Source: Parvularia atlantis
Lineage: Eukaryota > Opisthokonta > Rotosphaerida
Length of the DNA: 14,453 bases
Assembly (NCBI GenBank): GCA_943704415.1
Contig: CALSCO010000288.1
Location: 1 to 14,453, forward strand
Reading direction: 5' to 3'
The notes beneath the pieces are model-generated. The model worked only from the letters and a program-made list of their open reading frames with translations, had not been told where the DNA came from and did not search any database. Shown one piece after another: positions 8,130-14,453 of this stretch. The translations under genes were made by a program, and so were the position numbers. How positions within the stretch are numbered: the stretch's first letter is position 1; each line of letters starts with the position of its first letter.

Positions 8130-9330
8130 AGTCGCTCACCGTGCCGCTCTCGGCGCCGACCGCGACGCGCCTGCGCGACTTTTCTGCCGAGGAGCACCAG
8201 GCGATCGAGCACCAGCTGCGCCAGTACCTCCCGCTGAGCCACATCTGCCAGCGGCCGCAGCCCGGCGCGGCGCAGAGTGCGGCGCGGTTGCGCGACGTGC
8301 TCCGGCGATGATAAAGGGGCCGTGCGCGCGCAGACCGCGTCGCGTACCTTGAGATCTTCCGCGCGATCGAGCTCGCCAACGGCGTCTTTGGCTTTGACGG
8401 GTGGAGCACGCAGGTGCTGAGCCTGCAGCACCAGGTGCGCCGCACGGCGGCCGCGTGCCTCGCTGCTGACCGCGGTGGTGCTGGGGGCCCAAGATGAAGC
8501 AGCTCAAGGACGGTAAGTCGATGGTGTACGCCTGGGCGACCGTGCGCGTCGTGCTCAAGAACGGGGCGTGCCGCGAGGTGCGCGTTTCGCTGCCGGCCGG
8601 CCGCGGTGGCGCTCACACATGCACGCTCGCGCGCGCAGGACAACGGCTCAGGCCAGGCCGAGTTCCCGAAAGAGTCGGCGTCGGTCGAGAACGTGCGCCA
8701 CCGACGCATGCTGCCGCCGCCACGCGCGCTGATCGCCTTGCGCCACGTCGCCAGGCGCGCAAGGAGGCCGTGAGCGACGGGATCAAGCGCGCGCTGCGCC
8801 AATTTGGCAACCTGCTCGGCAACTGCCTGTACAACAAGGCGTTCACGGCCGTGGCGATGGACGAGCAGCACCTGCAGCGGCACAAGCTCGTGCGACCCGG
8901 GCCCGTGTGACATGGCTGACATGGCTGACACGCGGGCTGCCAGGGCGAGCGCGCGCGCGACGACGCGATGGCTCGCCTGGCCGAGGCCAACGCGCGCGAG
9001 CAGGCCGCGATCGACCATGCCGCCGCATCTGGTGGCCCTGGAAGCCCGCTGCTTGCACCGGCACCCGCGCCGATGCCGGCACCTGCACCTGCACCTGCAC
9101 CTGCACCTGCACCGGCACCGGCACCGGCACTGGCACCTGCCGCTGTACTGGCACAGCACGCACGAGCACCCACGTTCGCGCCGATGCCTGTGCCCGCGCG
9201 CACGCCGATGCAGTCCGCGCCGACGCTCGACGCTGGTGCGCTCGCGGTGCCCGTCTGGCCTGGCGCTGACGGTGCGCGCGCAGCCGAGGACATCGAGGAC
9301 GACTATCTGGCCAACGTGAACATGGAGTGA
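8066..9330 (+). CDS. RAD52: RAD52 recombination mediator / single-strand annealing protein
   Basis: Homologous-recombination protein that anneals single strands and loads Rad51 in the nucleus. Exons: 8066-8276, 8334-8434, 8494-8577, 8639-8692, 8755-8889, 8944-9330 (323 aa). The conserved annealing domain covers about residues 34-180: [72 protein letters not shown] and [30 protein letters not shown], all in family order with every intron join restoring the match. The start is set by ATG 8066; a (CAG)10 tract right after codes for ten Gln (residues 9-18). The C-terminal half is not conserved: an Ala/Glu/Arg helix, an (Ala-Pro)n linker and an acidic end ([15 protein letters not shown]) that might bind a partner, as Rad52 tails do. 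A GTAAGT at 8513-8518 inside exon 3 is read through. Intron 5 has a duplicated CTGAC. Confidence 0.94.
8090..8119 (+). repeat. (CAG)10 repeat coding polyglutamine
   Basis: Ten perfect CAG codons in RAD52 exon 1, just after the start MGLDEMLS and followed by LMQQ. Confidence 0.97.
9081..9140 (+). repeat. Hexamer tandem repeat coding Pro-Ala linker
   Basis: Ten consecutive 6-bp units: ACCTGC x5, then ACCGGC x3, ACTGGC, ACCTGC. They code the (Ala-Pro)n linker in the RAD52 C-terminal region. The perfect block suggests recent expansion. Confidence 0.9.
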
Positions 9331-9397
9331 ACCGCGATCGTGTTTGTCGCCGTTACGTACGGCGCGTGAGATCGTTACCGCTGCCGCACAAACTCGG

Positions 9398-9701
9398 ATG
9401 GAGGTCAGTCTCACGCGCGTTGTGCCGCCGCCCGGCCTCACACGCCGTGCTGCGGCAGAACGAGGGCGAGCTGCAGCAGCTGCCACCGGCGGGGCGGCGG
9501 CGGGCGGCGGTGGACGCCGAGGTGTCGCCGCTCGCCCGGCGCGCGCTCCGCATGCTCAACCTGGCGGACCCGAACGACCACGGCCACGGCCACGGCCACG
9601 GTCACGGCTACGCGACGACGGAGCGGCGCCGACTGGCAGTCGCGTCGTCGCTGCAGCAGAGCAAGCTCGGGTGTCTCAAGCGCAAGCCCGCCGCCGTCGC
9701 A

Positions 9702-9735
<34 letters not shown>

Positions 9736-11178
9736 CCGCCGCCGCCGCCCAGCTCATGTCGCCGCCCAAGCGGGCCGACCGCCGCGCCTCGGTTGCTGCG
9801 CCGCCCGCGATGGCCGCCGCCCACGTCGTCACGAGCCCGCTCGCCCGCCCGCCGCGCCTCGACCGGCTCGCGCACCACGTCGACGTCGTGGGCCAGCTGC
9901 CGCATAACCAGCAGCGCGTGCTCCTGCGGCGCCTGCTGCGGCCCGTTCTCGCTGCTGCTGGCGCCGGCGCGATCGGTCCGGGCGTGCTCACGGACGACGA
10001 CCTGTCGCTGCTGCGCGCGGCCGGCGTGAGCGCGGGCTTCCAGCAGCCAGAGTGTGTCGCGTCGCTTGCTGTTCTGATCGCTGACTGCGTCGCCAGGTTG
10101 CGCCGCGCGGCGTACCACGTGCTGCTGCTTTCGCGGCCACGAGGCGCAGCGGTGGCCGCGCCCGGCACACCCGCAACCATCGACCTGCACCAGGTCAAGA
10201 TCGACGCGGCGCGCTCGTTCGTGCAGCTGGACCCCGGTGTGCATCGCGCCTGCGACGCACGCGACGCACTCACGCAGGGCGGGGCCGCTGGCGCCAGGCA
10301 GCGAGTCGCGCGAGACTCGTCGGCAGCAGCTCGAGGCGCTGATGACGGTGACGCTGCAGCGGTGCGCGCACCTGCACTACTACCAGGTGCGCTCGCGCTC
10401 GCACCCGCAGTAGACCTCACGCGCGTGCTCAGGGCTTTGGGGACATTGCCGCCGTGTTCCTCATGCTGTTTGAGCGCGCCGACGCGCTGCCGCTGCTCGA
10501 GGCCGCCGCGCTCGGCCCGCTCGCCGACACGATGCGGCACGACTTTGCCAAGGTCGAGTTGAAGCTGACGCTGCTGCTGCCGCTCGTGGGCGTGGCCGAC
10601 AGCGCGCTGCACGCGTTCCTGGTGCGCCGCTGTTCTTCACCACCGCTGCGCGAGCACGCTCACGCGGCGGTTGCAGACCTCGGCTGAGATTAACCCGTCT
10701 TTTGCGCTGAGCTGGTTGCTGACGTGGTTTGTGCGGTTCGGGAGCCAGGACGCGTCGCGGTGCGCACGCCTGTTTGACTTTTTCCTCGCGACCGACCCGG
10801 CGTACATGCCTGTCTACGTCGCGGCTGCGGTGTGCGCCCGATGCGCTGCGGTCGCGCACCACTAACCCTGCACACGTGCGCGCAGGTGCTGCTGCTGCGC
10901 CGCGCCGCGATCCTGCGCGTGCCCGCGGACATGCCCACCGTGTTCCAGTTCCTGACTGTGCACGCGGCGACGGTGGCGTGTGCGGCTCGTCGCGGGCGTC
11001 GCGGGCGTCGCGGCTTCTAACCCCCCCATATTTTTTGCGTGCGACCGCGCAGGGCGTGGACGTGCAGGCGCTGATCGGGCGCGCGTGGCAGCTGTACCGT
11101 CGCTACCCCGTGCCTGTCGCGCTGGACCTCGCGAGCGCCGCGAGCGACGGGTCGTGTTGCCGTTTGTCGTTCAATTGA
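9398..11178 (+). CDS. TBC1D20-like Rab GTPase-activating protein
   Basis: TBC-domain GAP related to TBC1D20/Gyp8, which switches off Rab1-type GTPases in ER-Golgi traffic. Proposed exons: 9398-9403, 9459-10051, 10097-10236, 10298-10386, 10433-10621, 10677-10829, 10886-10972, 11053-11178 (460 aa). The TBC domain fills about residues 185-450. The arginine finger is VKIDAARSF (Arg239) and the glutamine finger is LHYYQGFGDIAAVFL (Gln276), the latter created by splicing Q to GF. Then come LHAFLTSAEINPSFALSW, RLFDFFLATDPAYMPVY and ALIGRAWQLYRRYP, matching TBC1D20 closely. The 180-residue N-terminal extension (HG and AD dipeptide repeats, SP sites) is not in TBC1D20 and is the weakest part, as is the six-base first exon. 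The TBC1D20 C-terminal membrane anchor is absent; the frame ends at CCRLSFN, so a missed last exon is possible. It starts 67 bp after RAD52. Confidence 0.87.
9579..9608 (+). repeat. Hexamer repeat coding (His-Gly)5
   Basis: Five units of CACGGY in the N-terminal extension of the TBC gene, giving alternating His-Gly. Confidence 0.9.
9699..9734 (+). repeat. Hexamer repeat coding (Ala-Asp)6
   Basis: Six units of GCRGAC followed by GCC codons, giving an alternating Ala-Asp block and a short Ala run in the TBC N-terminal extension. Confidence 0.9.
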
Positions 11179-11521
11179 GTTCAGTCTCGGCGCGGTGGCG
11201 CGTGCAACCCTCGTGCAGCATCTCTTTTTTTTTTTTTTCTTCTTTTCTTTCGCTTGGTTCCCGCTCAGCTATCTCGGGTGCATCGAGCAGAACGCCCGAC
11301 CATGCTAAGATTCGGTCGCCGTTTGCCCCCGGCTTTGTCGTCATCACGGTAATAGGCGAATCTTATTATGCTGCAGTCTTCGGGTTAACAAAGACTAACT
11401 CAGGTGGGAGGTTTGCCGCGCCGGTCCGAGCCGCGGGTCGTGCGCACGCCGCGATGATGGGTGGCGCGCGTGAGCGAGAGGCGACACACACATCCCGCGC
11501 CGCCATCGCCCGCTTGCCAGC
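11179..11521. other. AT-enriched intergenic island with T-run and inverted repeats
   Basis: The 343 bp between the TBC and formyltransferase genes. It holds T14 at 11225-11238 within a longer pyrimidine stretch ending CGCTCAG, then about 150 bp that are far less GC-rich than the rest. Inverted repeat arms at 11301-11314 and 11357-11370 pair over 14 positions (12 Watson-Crick, one G-U, one mismatch) around a 42-nt loop. A second small hairpin, AGTCTT (11375-11380) with AAGACT (11391-11396), follows directly. No open frame of interest. It could be a non-coding RNA gene, a regulatory region or 3'/5' untranslated sequence. Confidence 0.55.
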
Positions 11522-13230
11522 ATGCCCGCGTGTCACCTTACCGGCAAGAGGCGTCGCTGCGGTGTCGCGGCCGCTGCGCCGCGCCTGCTGCTCGCGCGCC
11601 GCTGCCTGAGCGTTCTGTTCTTTGGCTCGGACCGCTTTGCCGTGCCGTTTCTCGAGCGGCTGCACCGCGACCGCGGCGCCTGTGCGTCTTGCGTCCGCGG
11701 CTGCTCGGGCAGTGCTCTCACAATGGGTGCAGGGTTCGGCAAGACCGTGACGCACCTCGAGGCCGTTGTGCCGCCGGACGGGCGCGGGGGCCGCGGGCGC
11801 AAGGAGGTGTACGAATGTGCGCGCTGCTGCGAGGCCTGCAATCGTTCTCATGGTGTGGGGCCGCAGCCGCGGTCAAGGTCAGCGCGCGCGCCCTCGGCGT
11901 GCCCGTGCACGAGGCGCCGCCCAAGAAGACACCGATGACCGACTTTGCGGTGACGCAGTGCAGTCAGAGACCGTGTGCATGTGTGTCCGTCTCATCTGGC
12001 TTGCGCGCGCAAACCAGATGCCCCGCCCGAGCAACGGCGAGGACGCGTTCGACATTGGCGTCGTCGTCTCGTTCCCGCACTTTCTCACATCCAACGTCGT
12101 CGGCGCGTTCCGCAAGGGCGCGATCAACTTTCACCCGTCGCTGCTGCCGCTGTGTGTGCACGCGCACACCGCTGTGCGTCGCCGTGACGCGCCGCGTGCG
12201 GCCCAGATACCGCGGCGGCGCCCCAATCCAGCACACGATCCTCAACGGTGACACCGAGACGGGCATGACCGTGGTCGACATCAGCCTGCACGCGTGGGAC
12301 AGCGGGCACGTGTTGCTGCAGGAGCCGGTGGTGCGTTTCATCTGCGACGGCAATTGACGGCAATCGACCGCGGGCAGCCTCACATGTGCCGCGACCCAGA
12401 CGATCAGCCCGCGCATCGACTACAACGCGCTCGCCACGCTGTTCCAGCACCGCGGGCCGCCGATGGTGATGGACGTGCTGCGGCGCTTTGACGAGCTGTG
12501 GGTGCGCCGATGCGCGCTTGTGCGTGGCGAGCCCTCTGTGACCGCTGCTGTCACCCCCCCAGGCCAAGCGGCAGCCGCAGGACGACACACGCGCGACCAA
12601 GGCGGGCAAAATCAATTCCAAGATGGGCCACGTTTCGCTGCTGCGCGACTCGGCGCTGCGGCTGGACCGCATCCAACGCGCGTTTGGGCACCAGGTGTGC
12701 CACGTACGCCTGATGGCCGTTCGCGCGGCGTGACTTACCACTCGCACCGCAGTACCCTGTGCGCGTCAACAGCCGCGGCAAGGTGCTTGCCATGTTTGAC
12801 GTGTGCCTCGCGCCCGAGCGCGTGCGCACGTCGGCCGTGAGTGCGTCGCCGGCGCGTGTGCGCTCGACCTTGCTCACTTGCCCGCGACGGCAACGCAGCC
12901 GCGCTCCAGCCCGGCATGGCCATGCTGACCATGAGCCAAAAGCAGCTGATCGTGCGCTGCCGCGACGACATCGTGCTCGTGAGCTCGCTGCAGGTGCGTG
13001 GCGGCGCACATCACGCGGTGCCTACGTTGGCGCTGACCGCGCGACAGTGGCCCATGCGCAAGGTCGTCATGCCGGCCGACTTTGTGCAGGGCCTGCAGCT
13101 CAAGCAATCGCGGCCGTTCGTGCTCGAGTCGCCCGAGAACAGCGCGCGCGCCGACGCTGGCAGCGACGAGAGTGGAGGCGGGGCAGGTGGCGGCGGCGTG
13201 AGCGGCGGCGGGGCAGACATGCACACATGA
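11522..13230 (+). CDS. MTFMT: Methionyl-tRNA formyltransferase, mitochondrial type
   Basis: Transfers a formyl group from 10-formyl-THF to Met-tRNA for organelle translation initiation. Exons: 11522-11681, 11733-11816, 11867-11949, 12018-12151, 12207-12330, 12400-12501, 12563-12694, 12753-12840, 12899-12993, 13048-13230 (394 aa). N-terminus is Arg-rich (RLLLARR), consistent with a mitochondrial signal, then SVLFFGSDRFAVPFLERLH. Catalytic residues Asn146, His148 (AINFHPSLLP) and Asp185 (LHAWDSGHVLLQEP) correspond to the Asn-x-His...Asp of bacterial Fmt; spacing differs by one. YRGGAPIQHTILNGDTETGM follows the SLLP loop. The C-terminal tRNA-binding domain includes KAGKINSKM, RLDRIQRAF, PGMAML, QLIVRCRDDIVLV and VVMPADFVQGLQ. 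The last exon ends in a Gly-rich tail (GGGAGGGGVSGGG). Introns 1 (51 nt) and 9 (54 nt) are in-frame and stop-free, so their removal rests on motif and alignment only. Confidence 0.92.
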
Positions 13231-13301
13231 TGTTGGCACATGCCACATACAACAGCGCAGCAGAGGCGTGCGTGCGTGCGTGCGAGGGGAAGGGGGACGC
13301 T

Positions 13302-13838
13302 TCAAGGCGCGCGGAGGTAGATGGCGGCGGCGACGACGATGGCGGCCGCGGCCGTCGCGAACGCGAACGTGAGCTGCTGCTTCTGGGCGGCGACCTGCGC
13401 GGCGTGCGTCAGCAGAGCCATGCTGTGTGCTCTTTCGCCGGCCCTCCAGCACGAGTGCGCACCTGGTCGCGCAGCACCGTGTTGGCCTGCAGCAGCTGCT
13501 TGTTGTACTTCTTCGCAGTCTCGGCCGAGTTGTGCGTGCCATTGCACATGAAGTCGGGGTCAGTCGTCTGCTTGCAACCTTTCATTGCCGTCGTCAGCAG
13601 CCCACACGAGTGCGCGCCCGCGCCCGCGCCCGTGCCCACCGCAGACCCAGAACGGGCCGGTCTCCTTGGGCGTGAACTTGTGCGGCTTGAAGCCCGTGCC
13701 CTTGTGCTTGCCTGAGCAGAACGGCTGCGTCGTCGAGCGGCCGCACGTGCAGAAGTAGTAGTCGGAGCCGGCCTCGAGCTGCACCTCGTACGGGCCGAGC
13801 TGCGCGACGACAGACTCGTTTGGAGCGGGCGCAGACAT
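13302..13838 (-). CDS. Tail-anchored protein with two CDGSH iron-sulfur motifs
   Basis: Exons: 13640-13838, 13463-13578, 13302-13394 (135 aa). The first motif is CTCGRSTTQPFCSGKH, with all four cluster ligands (Cys, Cys, Cys, His) in standard spacing but Ser in place of the usual Asp. The second, CGCKQTTDPDFMCNGTH, is built across the first splice junction; it keeps the ligands but has one extra residue before the third Cys and Asn for Asp. Dual motifs are typical of CISD3/MiNT and bacterial relatives, which bind two [2Fe-2S] clusters. A short helix (KKYNKQLLQANTVLRDQV) leads to a C-terminal membrane segment (TFAFATAAAAIVVAAAIYL) ending LRAP. Animal mitoNEET/CISD2 have an N-terminal anchor and one motif, CISD3 has none, so this layout is unusual. 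Mitochondrial outer membrane or ER is likely but not shown. Its ATG is 59 bp beyond the LDH2 stop; it converges with MTFMT, 71 bp apart. Confidence 0.85.
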
Positions 13839-13897
13839 CGGTGCGATCGGTTTGAGGGGCACGGGGCTAATGACCCGATCGCCTGACACACACTGTC

Positions 13898-14453
13898 TCA
13901 CAGACGCGACTTCGCTGGGCCGGCCACGTGCGCTTTGACCTGCGCCCACATGCGTGCGTCGATGGCAATGGCGCCGCGTGCGAGTGCAGCTCGGTTCACC
14001 CGGTTGCCGCGCTCGCCCGGTACGAGCAGCTCGCGCACGCCGGGTTGCTGCGCCTGCGGTCAGACGAGTTGTGCGCGCGCGCGCGCGCGCGTGACAGGGC
14101 AAACTGAAAGGACGCACGCGACGCAGCGTGTGCAGGTGCCGCACGAGCGCGCTCACGCCCGTGCGCAACGCGGCCTCGCCCGCGAGCACGTTCGGGTCGA
14201 TCGCGATCACGAGGTTGCCCCAGTTGGTCGTGTCGCCCAGGCGGCCCATCGTCGCGCCGACGAGCGCGCCCGTGAGCACTGCACGCAGCCGGCGTGAGGC
14301 TCGACCCAGCGCGCGCACGCGCGACGAGAACCTTCGATCACGAGCCCGAGGCCACTGCCCTTGTGGCCGCGGTCAAACGGCAGGATGGCGCCGCCGTCGA
14401 GCACGCGCGCCGGGTCCGTCGTCGCACGGCCGTCCTGTCCACTCGCCCCCCCC
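13898..14453 (-). CDS. Malate/L-lactate dehydrogenase, LDH2 family (3' part)
   Basis: C-terminal portion of an NAD(P)-dependent 2-hydroxyacid dehydrogenase of the malate/lactate/ureidoglycolate type, which is unrelated in fold to classical LDH/MDH. The 5' part is right of the window. Exons: 14332-14453 (incomplete), 14118-14278, 13898-14053. Diagnostic stretches are TTDPARVLDGGAILPF, DRGHKGSGLGLVIE joined to VLTGALVGATMG, NWGNLVIAIDP, and RELLVPGERGNRVNR near the end, as in this family ('GGHKGYGLALMVE', 'LVPGE'). The first intron has a GTTCTC donor, the odd one in this locus; the second (14054-14117) carries a long CG tract. The substrate cannot be decided from the visible part, and a mitochondrial or cytosolic location cannot be judged without the N-terminus. 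Confidence 0.87.
14071..14092. repeat. Alternating GT/GC tract in LDH2 intron
   Basis: A purine-pyrimidine alternating run (GTGCGCGC...GCGT) in the 64-nt second visible intron of the LDH2-family gene. Confidence 0.9.

Noticed and set aside
7981-9486. 501-codon minus-strand frame opposite RAD52
   Set aside because: Cys/Arg-rich runs in it are the complement of CAG and hexamer repeats; the plus strand codes a clear RAD52.
9398-10700. NELF-B/COBRA1-like protein
   Set aside because: First impression from helical Leu-rich segments. After splicing, the Arg finger, YYQGFGD motif and FALSW...RLFDFFLA fit a TBC1D20-type GAP far better.
11261-11320. tRNA or spliceosomal snRNA gene in the AT-enriched island
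   Set aside because: GAATCTTAGCATGG on the minus strand recalls part of U6, but the ACAGAGA box and the rest of U6 are absent. No cloverleaf with a GTTCGAAT-type T loop was found.
13560-14318. Single 252-codon minus frame joining the LDH2-like and CDGSH sequences as one fusion protein
   Set aside because: Between them the LDH2 exon in its proper frame ends in TGA at 13898, and the CDGSH protein has its own ATG at 13838. The continuous frame reads intron and antisense-like sequence in between.

Overview
This is a GC-rich nuclear fragment from a unicellular eukaryote, probably a free-living protist. About 48 short spliceosomal introns (45-87 nt, one of 225 nt) can be placed by phase-consistent junctions inside recognisable protein families. 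Most donors read GTGCG, most acceptors end in CAG, and many introns carry CTGAC or CTAAC a little upstream of the acceptor. A complex I assembly factor, a mitochondrial carrier and a mitochondrial-type Met-tRNA formyltransferase imply respiring mitochondria. I cannot name the lineage. The Cce1/Ydc2-type resolvase is best known from fungi, but the base composition and introns do not by themselves point to fungi.

Layout, left to right. Minus strand: 5' end of a myosin-like gene (1-501) and a mitochondrial Holliday-junction resolvase of the Cce1/Ydc2 family (540-1414). Then 1.58 kb without a recognisable gene (1415-2991), holding a two-copy telomere-type motif. Plus strand: a small acidic protein of unknown function (2992-3364). 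Minus: a four-helix MARVEL-like membrane protein (3598-4669). Plus: a VAP-type ER contact-site protein (4714-5889), whose start codon is only 44 bp from that of the MARVEL-like gene. Minus: an NDUFAF3-like complex I assembly factor (5964-6712) and a Ymc1-like mitochondrial carrier (6753-7944). Plus: RAD52 (8066-9330), a TBC1D20-like Rab GAP (9398-11178) and methionyl-tRNA formyltransferase (11522-13230). Minus: a tail-anchored protein with two CDGSH iron-sulfur motifs (13302-13838) and the 3' part of a malate/lactate dehydrogenase of the LDH2 family (13898 to the window end).

The genes do not form one pathway. Two themes recur: mitochondrial functions (resolvase, NDUFAF3, carrier, formyltransferase, possibly CDGSH) and membrane or trafficking functions (VAP, MARVEL, TBC1D20, myosin). 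The layout is extremely compact, with coding sequences often only 38-75 bp apart. No CRISPR array, insertion sequence, tRNA or rRNA was seen. The exon models were built by hand from splice motifs, reading phase and family similarity recalled from memory. Domain identities are much firmer than exact start codons and some junctions. Long open frames on the opposite strands are a by-product of the high GC content.
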